Source: Monoplex corrugatus (taxonomy: Eukaryota > Mollusca > Gastropoda > Littorinimorpha > Ranellidae). Taken from it: DNA of 64,000 nt. A model generated the notes under the pieces. That model did no database searches, had not been told where the DNA came from, and worked only from the letters and a program-made list of their open reading frames with translations. This document shows positions 12,176 through 22,549 of the stretch, piece after piece; within the stretch, counting starts at the first letter, position 1; each line of letters starts with the position of its first letter. The position numbers and the translations under genes are program-made. The stretch is taken from assembly GCA_030674185.1 (NCBI GenBank), contig JAPXFY010000026.1, positions 35,087,167-35,151,166 on the forward strand. Reading direction: 5' to 3'.

Positions 12176-13262
12176 GTTCTTCAGTTGTTTGTTTCTTTTC
12201 CTCACTTTTCCTTTATCTCTGTTCCAGGAAACGCCCAAATACTTTCCATTCCACTCTGTAAGAGTCTGTGCATTATTACTTTTGAGATGATACCAATGTT
12301 GGTCTGATTAATGATAGCTCTTGTTTTTCCTTTCATAGTGGATTTCCGGCCACTTCCTCTATCTATTCCTTTTTGGGTAAGACATTTGATGGTATGATGA
12401 CTCACATTTTGTCCACGCAGATATGATTTGAAGCATCTAAGGACCTCAGACTTTCACAGATGGAGAATTTTTGTCATAGTGGCACTGCCTGCATGTTTAT
12501 CAGCCCATTCATTTCCCTTAACACCAGCGTGTCCAAGGCAGTAGATCCACAGGAGCCTTTTAAGGTTGATACTGTTCATTGCTTTGTGCCATTCTGGGGT
12601 CCCTACTCCGTTTTGCACTTTTTGAAGTAGATTTATTGAGTCAGTCAGGATGAAGGCTTGGCTTTCTTTCATGTCATCATCAACTGAAGTTAGCCATTGT
12701 AGTGCATGTGTGACTGCCTCAATTTCCATCGTCAGACTTGAGGTTGTGATATCATATGTAGCGTTTTCTTCATGTTTGGTGTTTCCGTTCTGTTTGACAG
12801 TGAAGCTCCATCCAGATTTGTTATTGGTGACTAAACCATCCGTGTATTATATCATATATGATAGGCCTATAAATTATAAATATTTTTGGGGTTGCAGCTT
12901 AGTTGCTCCATGAGTAGCTGAATTTCTGCATTTGTTTTCCCTTCTGGCCATTTGCGACAGTGTGTCCCTAGATTTTGGGGGTATGATAGTTTTGTACAAA
13001 TTGTTGAAACAGTTTGGACGTTTTTCCAATTTCTTTACAAGTCCCTTTGACAGTTTGAGTTCTGTCAGTTGACACACAATGTGACACATGCTGAATGGAG
13101 TCTTCTGTCTGTCCCATCCATGATTTTATACGTTGGAGTCTGTTGCCTATAGCTTTTCCGATTTTCCGGTGGAGTGGATTTTCTGGGTTCTCCAATGCCC
13201 TGAAATATGCCTTTACTTGTTCGATTTTGTGTATTGAAGATACCGTTATAGAGCCCCAAGCA
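12176..13262 (-). mobile_element. I-like LINE 3' remnant with RNase H domain, copy 1
   Basis: The minus strand reads, in order, a segment containing GKAIGNRLQRIKSWM, then an RNase H-like domain with MEIEAVTHALQWL, FILTDSINLLQ and IYCLGHAGVKGNEWADKHAG, then a short tail. The first segment is homologous to the reading at 16576-16845, so this and the copy at 16.6-18.1 kb belong to one family. Several frameshifts and stops are present. It lies just 3' of the EF-hand exon, within what would be that gene's first intron. Confidence 0.7.
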
Positions 13263-13442
13263 CCTCCACGAGGAGGAGAAAGACCTACTCAGAAAGATAA
13301 AAACGCATACGATAACAACTTTATGAAGAAAGAGCATACGCCATCACTAAACTACATTTTTCAATTCATCTTTTTAGTCTCTGTTAATAATTTGTTAAAG
13401 AAAGAGACAACATTTCATCACCAAACTATGCAATTAACCCAC

Positions 13443-13616
13443 CTGAGCATGACCTGGGATGTGAGGGACTTGCATGGACTCCATCGCTTGAGTCAAATCA
13501 TGTATGTCGATTGTTCCATCCTTGTTGACATCCAACCGCTGAAAAAGCTCGTGAAGTTTCTTTGCTTCTTCTTCTGATAGGTGCGAAATTTCACTTTCGT
13601 TTTCTGTAAACGACAT
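13443..13616 (-). CDS. First coding exon of an EF-hand mitochondrial carrier-like gene (SLC25A24/25 group)
   Basis: Reading from ATG at 13616 to a splice donor (CAG|GTGGGT) after 13443 gives 58 codons. Residues 19-45 form an EF-hand helix-loop-helix with loop D29-V-N31-K-D33-G34-T-I-D37-I-H-D40. Position 12 is Asp rather than the usual Glu. This, together with the N-terminal position and an exon break soon after a Val-Pro segment, resembles the regulatory domain of ATP-Mg/Pi carriers, in which calcium binding outside the inner mitochondrial membrane activates exchange. Only this exon is visible: the intron runs left over decayed LINEs and I found no second EF-hand exon down to position 1. Alternatives are another small EF-hand protein of the calmodulin or centrin type. 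The exon is clean and in a repeat-free pocket. Confidence 0.65.
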
Positions 13617-14150
13617 TGTTTCTTCTGTGGACACACTGCACGATACACCTAGTAGGTGCCCCACGAGAACTTTAATGGAACCGCAGAAATAGGAAAGACG
13701 ATATTTGATTGGATACTTTACAGACAGTTTAGAATATATAAACAGCAGTTATAACCTTGAGTATTTTCACTGTGTAGTGTAGTTATAGCCACTATTCGAC
13801 TATTGCGTTCATCTAACTAATAATTTCAGTGTTTATCTGCTTGATTGAATGAAGTACCTTGAAATTTTAAAATTGTACCGATGTATCTGTCCTTTGGCTG
13901 TGAATTGTATTCAAATGGGCTCTCTGGACAGTGAAATATCTTTAAGCAAAAATAACGATTATGGTGTGACCTTGAGGGTTTGGGGGATCAAGGTTATAAC
14001 TCTCGCATGCACTTGCAAGTTGCAAGACGAAATTATTACCTGTCCTTGTGATTTAAGAAATGTTGACATTGGTTTGACAATCTGTTGTTAATTTGTAGCT
14101 GTTGGTGCAATGATAACAATAATAATAATGTTTAATATATATGTATGTAG
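13617..14150 (-). promoter_or_regulatory. Probable 5' UTR and promoter region of the EF-hand gene
   Basis: The segment upstream of the ATG at 13616 on the minus strand is free of microsatellites and transposon remnants until 14153, unlike the rest of the neighbourhood. The open frame continues upstream as far as 13664, but the ATG at 13616 fits better because the next residues are acidic and hydrophilic, as in the N-termini of such proteins. No TATA box or CpG cluster is obvious. Confidence 0.35.
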
Positions 14151-14152
14151 AC

Positions 14153-14194
14153 CACAGACATCTAAGATATACACTGCGCGCGCCTGTCTGCGAG
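14153..14194 (+). repeat. Left arm of a 42-bp inverted repeat pair
   Basis: The block starting cacagacatctaagatata matches the reverse complement of 16317-16358 at 39 of 42 positions. Between them lie about 2.1 kb of mostly microsatellites. It is either two opposite insertions of one short repeat or the ends of one element. Confidence 0.7.
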
Positions 14195-14355
14195 CGTTGA
14201 GGCGAAATGGCCCCACCGCTGGCTGCGAGTGGCAGCCGTTGTGGGGACCTACCACCGCTCAGCAGTCTGTTGCTTACTCTGTGTAAATGAATGACGGACA
14301 GAGGAGAAAGCCAGGCTGTATCGTTTAAAGAAATCTCCGCTGACCCATTATTAGG

Positions 14356-14590
14356 GTGCGTGTGGTGAGTGTGTGTGCGTGTGTGTGTGTTTATGCGTGC
14401 GCGCGCGCGCGTGCATGCATATGTCTGTCTTTGTGTGTGTGTGTGTGTGTGTGCGTGTGTGTGTGTGTGTATGTATGTGTGGGTGTGTGTGTGTGTGTAA
14501 AGTTTGGCTGTCTCTTCCGCATACACACACACGCACAGGCACGCGCGCACGCACACACACACACACCACACGCACGCACGCCGACCACAC

Positions 14591-14626
<36 letters not shown>

Positions 14627-14680
14627 GCAAAACACACACACACGCAAAACACACACACACACGGACAAACACAGAGATTC
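14356..14680. repeat. (GT)n and (CA)n arms in inverted arrangement
   Basis: GT-rich 14356-14500 is followed after about 20 bases by CA-rich 14522-14662. Both carry GCGC interruptions, so the two can pair as one long hairpin. ORFs of up to 209 codons here are artefacts. Confidence 0.95.
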
Positions 14681-15126
14681 ACGATTCACATAGTATGATA
14701 TTTAATCTGAAAAAGTCTCTTACTTAAGGGGGAACATGGGCTTAACAGCAAAAGTAAATGAACAAAGAAAAATGGGGTAAGTGTCCGGATCCATAAACAA
14801 AATACTCTGACAATAATAACAAATCAGATCAAAGAAATTGACCGCAGCAAGCATCAACATTAAACATGTAACACATTTATGATATGTATTCTGATCAGTC
14901 TTATTTAGGTGTATATGGCCAGATTACAAACAATAGACGCCATACTCTACGACATGAGTAAATTCAGTCTGACACTGTAAAAACTGCATGGATTAATGTA
15001 ATATTTTGGCTGAAGATGTTTTTCTCTGCAGTAGTTTATTCTGAAATTTCTTAAAGCTGGACAACACAACAAGAATTGCACTTTGTCTTTCTGTGATGTT
15101 TTCCATAAACGACATAAATATTCACA

Positions 15127-15127
15127 T

Positions 15128-15181
<54 letters not shown>
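15127..15181. repeat. (GA)n microsatellite
   Basis: About 54 bases of GA with one GG interruption. It is complementary to the (CT)n tract at 15315-15370. Confidence 0.97.
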
Positions 15182-15308
15182 GATATGTACATGGGCATAT
15201 TTAGTTTACTGGTTTGTCATCATTTTATGTGGTGGAACAACACAGAGAGCTTTTTTAGTCTATCATCAAACCCATATTCACAGTCTTCATAAAGTCATAA
15301 TGCTTCTG

Positions 15309-15314
<6 letters not shown>

Positions 15315-15370
<56 letters not shown>
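15315..15370. repeat. (CT)n microsatellite
   Basis: Uninterrupted CT run, 130 bases from the (GA)n tract in inverted relation. Confidence 0.97.
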
Positions 15371-15373
<3 letters not shown>

Positions 15374-15735
15374 CTTGCTCATGATGTGAAATACATACAG
15401 AAAAGATCACACTAAACCATTGCTTATAACAGGAAACCTCCACCCCACTACCAAACAAGCTGAAGAATGTTTCAATGTGTGTGCAGTAGGGGCCTTTAAA
15501 AATATCTAACATAAATGCAAATTGTATATGACTGTTATACATGCTGAAAACAGACCTAGCTAACGCTCTGAACGCAGGGCTTACTGATGCATAAAAAGAA
15601 TCAGTTTGCTCATCGTTTTACGTACGTACTTTCCAGTGGTCAATTTGCTACGACAAGAACAATGCCAGACTCATGCTCACGTCCCAGTGGTAACGGTACT
15701 GTGCTGCACTGAAGTCTAAAGTAACCTTTGACACC

Positions 15736-15762
15736 TCTCTCTTCTCTCTCTCGCTCTCTCTC

Positions 15763-15832
<70 letters not shown>

Positions 15833-15871
15833 CGAGAAAGAGAGAGAGAGAGAGAGTGAGTGAGTGAGTGG

Positions 15872-15945
<74 letters not shown>

Positions 15946-15948
15946 CAG
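15736..15948. repeat. Five-part compound microsatellite CT-CA-GA-GT-GA
   Basis: Successive tracts: TCTC (15736-15767), CA (15768-15828), AGAG (15829-15856), GTGA/GT (15857-15902), GA (15903-15945). The right half is close to the reverse complement of the left half, so the whole is a roughly 210-base imperfect palindrome of simple repeats. Confidence 0.95.
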
Positions 15949-16059
15949 TCTATTTAGATGGTAAAGTTTATAATAACTCGTGAATTCCCACGCCTGTTAG
16001 GGGCCTACCTAGTAGACAGTTTATCAATAAGATAGTGCAGACCTAACACATAGCATTGT

Positions 16060-16358
16060 AATTTCTTGGTCAGGGGGGTCACTTTATTCCGTTATCAGTC
16101 AAAGCATCAAGTGTAAAGCTACACCAACTAAACAGACTCTGTCCCTTAGCTATGACCTTCTGCTAAACAGTACTGGTAATTGTTCCCAATATTTTTTTTA
16201 ACAGTGAAACACGTTTTTCAGTCAAATTAACACGCCGATCATTACTAAATTGTACTACGCCCAGCTGCCGAGAGCGAGCAGACCGGACCTCGGTAAATGG
16301 GGGCGCTATGGGGCCACTCGCAGGCAGGCACGCGCAGTCTATATCTTAGATGTCTGTG
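16060..16358 (-). repeat. Dispersed repeat ending in the 42-bp inverted-repeat arm
   Basis: The right arm (16317-16358) pairs with 14153-14194. Inward it continues through a GC-rich segment (ggggcgctatggggccactc) to an AT-rich part. This looks like one intact short insertion, but only the arm is shared within the window, so the left limit is a guess. Confidence 0.4.
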
Positions 16359-16559
16359 ATGAAGACATACATTATTTGTTTATTGTGACCTTGGCCTTTT
16401 ACACAGCGAAAAATAAAATCTGTGTTTAACACTACAAAGATTTGGGGCTGTTCACGATTATTGCTGTTGTTACTGCTATCATAATCATTATCATTATTAC
16501 TGTCATTGCTATCTAAACTCTGTTCTTGCTTTTGGTTAACGGTCATCTTCATCTGTTGC

Positions 16560-18110
16560 AATATCAGCCTGTGGTTCAACAAAAGTTTTGTATAGGTTTT
16601 TGAAATGTTTTGGATGCTTTTTCCCATTCTTTTGTCTCTTTGAATTCCGTCAGTTTACATACGTCCTGAATGGATTCTTCTGCCTCTCTCAACCATGATT
16701 TTCTACATTGGAGTTTATCGCCTTTTTCTGTTCCAACCATCTCGTGGAATGGGTTTCCGGTCTTTCCAATGCTCTGAAATATGCTTCCTATTTTATATCT
16801 TGAATGTATTGAAGGAAAGACAAGGAGGTATCGCATAGTTTCCATGGGTATGTCTTTTGTGGTTCAGAGGATTACTGTCGTTGCCTCATTTTGTATTCTG
16901 CCTAGTTTCAAAAGGCTTGTCTGTGAAAACGTAGTGAGGCCAAGTCTATAGTCGATTACACTCGGTATTAAAGCTTGGTATAGTTGAAACAGATGACGTT
17001 GTTCAATGTCATTAACCTCTACTGTTTTCAGGATTGAAAGACCCTTTTTACATATGAATGTAGTAGCTTCCACTTTTTTTTTTCTGTTCTGAAGGTTAGC
17101 ATTCAATCAAAACTGATGCCAAGGTAGCGTAAGTTCTTTGTTCGCTCGGTATTGGTTCCTCTGGACGTACCTGATGGAATATTTTTACTCGCTGCTTTGT
17201 TATTTAGGGTGTAGTAGCTGTGCTTTGGTGGGGTTGACTGTCAATTCGATTTCTTGACACTATTGACCTGCGTTGTTTAAATGGTCTTGGACTGCTTTGT
17301 TTCTTTCTAGTGCATCTTTACCTGTCTTGAAGATGAGTCAGCAAAGGTGAGTATACGGGCTGGTCCGTTGTTATTTAAGTCAGCAAGTCCTTTTGTACAT
17401 ATCTTGTAGAGAACGGGAGAAAGTGGTGATCCTTGAGGGAGTCCCATGGAGAGTTTTTGTGATGCTGAACACCAGTATACAAGTCGCAGAACTGCTAGTT
17501 GTTCTTGGAGTGTAGCGGCAACCCATCTTATGACTGTCAAGCTGACATCATATCGCTGAAGTAGTTCCATGAGTAATGTGAAACGTATTTTATTGTACGC
17601 ATCTTCTAGGTCAGTAGTCACAGCAAGAGTTTCTTCTTTGTTCTGAAAACCTTCGTAGATTTCGTGAGCAAATGCAGCTGCGTTTTCCCATGTAACTTTT
17701 CCTGTTCAAGAGCTTTCTTGATCAGGTGACAATATTTTTCTGTCATCTTGGTCTCTAGCTAGTTTCTTTGCTATGATGACTGTTTACCATCAGTTTCTCA
17801 GTTCTGTTTTGCATAGTCAGGATGCGATATTCATTTAGTCTGCAATAATTTTTACCAAGTTCGAGAAATGCTTTTAGGAAGCTGTGTGTCCAGTCTGAGG
17901 AACATGACCTTTTTCAATACTGTTTTGACAGAGAGTATATGAATCAATTTTGTTGTGTTCAGATAGTGTTTTGATGTCAGAGTATCGAATTTTGTCTGGA
18001 CCAGGGTGTGTGTCTTTTCTGCACCGTGCAAACGCTTCATGCATTTCTTGTTCAGTTTTGTCTTTATCTAATCCAGTTTGTGTCACTTTTTTTGTTTAGT
18101 TCACAGCAAT
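16560..18110 (-). mobile_element. I-like LINE RT remnant, copy 2 of the same family
   Basis: The minus strand from 18086 to 16576 reads as follows: a pre-RT segment (RCRKDTHPGPDKIRYSDIKTL), an RT block (DLEDAYNKIRF then MGLPQGSPLSPVLY, and LTFADSS where YADD is expected), a post-RT block (YQALIPSVIDYRLGLTTFS), and a segment homologous to the 12.2-13.3 kb copy (GKTGNPFHEMVG, then EESIQDVCKLTEFK). Frames change at least five times. The RT active site is altered to FADS. It is dead. Confidence 0.75.
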
Positions 18111-18186
18111 TTTTTTATTCAAGTTTTTTGTTTGTTTGTTTCGGTCAGTCTGTCGTATAAACGCTGTGGTAGAGTTTGTCCTTTCT

Positions 18187-18269
18187 CTTGAGAGAGAGAG
18201 AGAGGGGGGGGGAGAGAGAAAGAGAGAGAGAGAGAGAGAGTTCATATCTCAGGTCTTTCCCTTCAATGA

Positions 18270-18362
<93 letters not shown>

Positions 18363-18405
18363 TGTGCTTGTCTGTCTGTCTGTCTGTCTGTCTATCTGCC
18401 TGTCT
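18187..18405. repeat. (GA)n, (GT)n and (GTCT)n microsatellites
   Basis: GA/GGGG tract 18187-18240, GT tract 18272-18360, and TGTC tract 18365-18406. The 162-codon ORF across it is a repeat artefact. Confidence 0.95.
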
Positions 18406-18804
18406 GTCGTGTCAGTGAAAGAAAGACAGACACACAGAGATATCTCTGAAGTAACAAACGGTCAGGATTCAATGGCACTGTCTGCATTTATTTCAAGGGC
18501 CTTCCTGCCCCCTTCCCTCTTAATGTTACATTATATAATTGTATTGATTAGATGCACAGATCTGTGGACTTCCGTAAGCAACCCCTACATGTGTAGAGCC
18601 GAAGTCAATGTAAATTGTTGTTGATTTCCTTGTTCATGGGTAAGTAGCCTACTATCACTGGCCTTATGTTCTGAGTAAGCAGAATATATTCATACCCAGA
18701 ATTTGACAGCCTGCCGTGTGTCATGTTCTGTATCTGTATCTGCAGGATACGTTGCTGCCGCCAAGGTTTATGGCATTATCGCGACGGGTTTGGGTGTGCG
18801 CAGC

Positions 18805-19465
18805 TTAGCAGGTTCGCTGTTTGGATGTTATTAGTTTTTTAAATCTTTCAAGATTTGGAGTTCTCACGGTGTTTTCTTCTAGATGGTTCCAGTCTCTTAC
18901 GGTGCTAACAAAAAAGGACTGTTTGAACTGCTCTGTCTGGAATCTGCTGACTTGGAATGTTCTCGTGTTGTTTCTTATGTAATTTGAGATTGCAATGGTG
19001 GTATCGTACTGGTCGCCAGATGTTCGTAGCCTTATGAGCCTTTCTGGTTTATGTGGAGTTAAGTATTCAGCAGATGGTATGGCCGGTACCAACCCCTCAA
19101 CCACCTTGTAGAGGAAGATGAGGCATAGGTCAGGTCTGCGCTGTTGAAGTGTTGGCAGTTGCAGAGTGTGAAGCATCTTGGTGATGGAGCCGGGTGTTCT
19201 GGATTTATAATCGCCGGTTATAAACTGGGCAGATAGGCGCTGCACTTTTTTTTAATTTGTCAATGTCCTGTTTGAGGTAGGGACTCCATATGATAGAGCC
19301 ATACTCGAGGGCTGGTCTGATGAGAGAGAGATAGACATTTTTCTTGCATTGGAGGGGGCAGAAGTGCAAGTTTCTTCTGAGGAAACCAAGGGTGCTGTGT
19401 GCTTTCTTACAGGTGTGGGCAATGTGGGTGCTCCATGTTGTAGGAATCATACCATGATACAATTA
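18805..19465 (-). mobile_element. CR1/jockey-like LINE ORF2 C-terminal remnant
   Basis: Two overlapping minus-strand readings, from 19462 down to 18805, carry the typical region after the RT fingers and palm: WSTHIAHTCKKAHSTLGFLR, LIRPALEYGSIIWSPY, then MLHTLQLPTLQQRRPDLCL and FFVSTVRDWNHL. One frameshift near 19230 separates them. The upstream RT catalytic core is absent. This is the best preserved LINE fragment in the window apart from that shift. Confidence 0.75.
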
Positions 19466-20889
19466 ACAAGCAAACAATTACATCCAGCAACAGCCATAAC
19501 TTCGCAGTACTATCAATATAGAGGCTGGGTTACCCTGAATGATGGATTGACATTCAACAGTAAATCTCCTTCCTTACATACTATATACATAACCCGACAG
19601 TTTCAAAAAGTCGCAGACATCGTTCACTAAATGGCTATCGACCTGCAGCTCTGACATCCATCGCAATCAGCGTAATGCTCTGAATGCGCAGTTCTGACCA
19701 CGCCCCCGCCCCCCCTCTCCCAATGCATACGATCTTACCCGTAAACCCATACCACTCTTCGAAAACAAGGATAACAGAAGTACAGAGATACTACATCAAC
19801 CGTCTTATACAATGCATACACTCACCTTGAGAAGCAAAGTTTCTTTGTTCAAATTTTATTTACATATTTTGTAAGCATTTAATATCAGACAACAACGCCA
19901 CTGGCACAAAAACTTCAGTTTTAATTTAAGCTACCAAGTCTGTACAATCCGTCTTGCCAATAAGCCGCACATGCAATGTTTTGGTATACTAGCCGTATAA
20001 TCCACACGGATCGATGAACAGGACTTTACAAGACCTCAAACATCGTACAGTTCAAGTTCAAGTTCAAAACCTATTCAGAAAAGCTGAGAAGTTCAGCAGT
20101 CCGTGCAAACAAAATTGCTGAATTACATTCACATGTCAACAACAACAACAACAACGACGACGACGACGACGACGACATCGACGACAACAACAACAAGACG
20201 AACAACAACAAAACAACAAGAATTTGTAGTAGAATTTAGGGGGAAAAAAAAAGAATTAATATCCCCCCCCCCTTTTTTTTTTTTAATTATTAGGAAAAAG
20301 ATCTAACACATTAATGAGGAACACAAATATCGAGGCAGCGTCTTTGACAATAAGCCGAATTATCTTGAATGCAAACGCTACTTTTATTCACTAGAAATGC
20401 CGGTCACAAATTTACTTTTTATTGGTTGTTTTTGATTGAACAAAATTTGATCCTCCACATAGTAATTGTATGGTACATGCATAAACAATCCTTTTGTTTG
20501 TTTTGTTCTGTTTTGTTTTGTTTTTGCACTGTGGATGTCAAAGCATATTTCTGGAGCCTTGCATTAAAACCTATAATCAATTCTTTTCAAAATGGATCAT
20601 AATTAAGCATGCCTTATCTGCTGTACATTTGTCAGAGTCTTCATACAGTCCTTTTTCGTCCTTTGGATCTTTATGCCGCGTTTGGTAGAGAATCTCCTTC
20701 CACTGACACACGGGATTTCTATTTGTTCTGTATTCATATTTCTAGACAGTGTGTATTATCAATTGCTGTGTATATAACCACTTTTTGTGTACATAAGATA
20801 TCACTCCAAACGTCTCTATAGCACCTGTACCTCTAATCAATAAGCTCTTTTCTTCGCGGATTTGTTCCCTTGAAATTGAAGCAAAAAAC
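19466..20889. other. Intergenic region upstream of PIN1
   Basis: No transposon protein is recognised. There is a CAA/CGA microsatellite at 20138-20220 and homopolymer C/T at 20263-20283. The last few hundred bases upstream of 20890 must contain the PIN1 promoter and 5' UTR; no TATA box is convincing. Confidence 0.4.
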
Positions 20890-20938
20890 ATGGCAGACTT
20901 ACCGTCCGGTTGGGAAAAGAAAGTCAGCCGGTCTACCG
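20890..20938 (+). CDS. PIN1: PIN1 exon 1 (start of WW domain)
   Basis: ATG at 20890 in aacATGg context. It encodes 16 codons plus one base ([16 protein letters not shown]), ending before donor GTTTGT, which is weaker than consensus. If the donor is not used, a stop follows two codons later, which supports splicing here. Confidence 0.92.
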
Positions 20939-21948
20939 GTTTGTGATCTTTTTTCTTTCTCGTTTTGAAAGTGAATCTTTACTTTAAACGAGAATTACAT
21001 TAGCAACAACCATTCAACTGTGTATTGTTTTACGATAAAGTATCAAAAAACGCCGTGGCCATGGCTGCAAAGAATCATTATTCATTATCATCACAATCAT
21101 GATGATTGTTTCGTAGGTCGAGGCCTCTTTTTAGTCTTTATTAACAAGCTTGTCTTTGAGTCTATTTGAGGTTTAGTTCACAAGAGCAGAGCATTTGAAA
21201 TACCTGACGTCCACACTTTGAAGTACAATTTTCGTTTTTATGATGGCAACACTGTGACTGTTACACTAGACTTGAAAAATATAACTATCATGAACTTGAT
21301 GAAGAAGCAGAAACATCTTGACAAGTGATAGACCATCAGACTCCGTTACAACAACAACAACAACGAAAAACAAAACAACAACAACAACAACAAAATTGTA
21401 TTAGGCTAAATACAGTTATCATCTCTGAAAAGAGATTACATGGATTACATAGCAAAAAATCATCAAAATGTGAGCATGGGTCTGCTGTTTCTTCTTAAAA
21501 AGCACCATAACTTTAGAACGGCTGAACTGATTGAAAAAAGTGTCAGTAGAAAGGTCTCTGTTTGTCAGAGATGACTGTAAATTACAGTCAACAGTGTAAT
21601 CGTCATTAAGTTGCTGGACCTATGCACTAAGCAGCAACTAATTAATTACCTTAACTGGCTAAAACGAAAATTATCAGAGACTACTAAAATCTGACAAGCT
21701 TCTAAAATAATCAGATTTCTGACTTGAAAATTGATAAGCAAAGCCTCAAGGTGATTATCATGATAAACTGCAAAGGGTATTTAATATCATTAAGCAAATT
21801 CATTATGCAATAGACCTAATTAATTACAGTTTTAGTGAATAACCACTTAAGTTTTCAGCTTATATATTTTACTATTTATGTATTTATTTAAGGTTTACAG
21901 ACTATGATATTAGGAATGATCATTTTAGACATGTATACATGTATACAT

Positions 21949-22009
<61 letters not shown>

Positions 22010-22507
22010 CACACAGAGTCATCATGCCAAATTATTTAAATGGTTCAAAGCCTATGCTGGTAGTATAAAAACACAGTACTCAGTAATGAAAATTGTTGGA
22101 ATATTTATCTGAAAGGTGTGAAGTTTCCTGGTATGAGAAATTAAGTATTTATTAACAGATCATACTCGTAGATTATTTACTAATTAATACTTTCCAAATG
22201 AAAAACAACAACAACAAACAAAACAAGCAAAACAACAATAACAACAACATAATGAAGACTGAATTGGTTTACAACTCACTGAAGTTACTAGTCTGTAAAT
22301 TTCATCTTAAAAATTCTGCTGGTAGTAATAATGACAATGTATTATTTCAGCTGTTTACCCTTAGGAACTGACAAACTGTAAATCTGTTGCAATAGTTCGA
22401 ATGTTTGTTCACATGTGTAGATATCCATTTTTTCATAAGAATTAAGATGTAACACATGCAACATAAATGATAATGTGTTAAATATACGTAAATGTGTGTG
22501 TGTGTGT

Positions 22508-22549
<42 letters not shown>

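Noticed and set aside
14053..14682. 209-codon and similar long ORFs over CA/GT tracts here and at 49.8-50.3, 61.6-62.5 and 18.1-18.6 kb
   Set aside because: Dinucleotide repeats lack stops in two frames per strand; the products are only His-Thr or Cys-Val runs.
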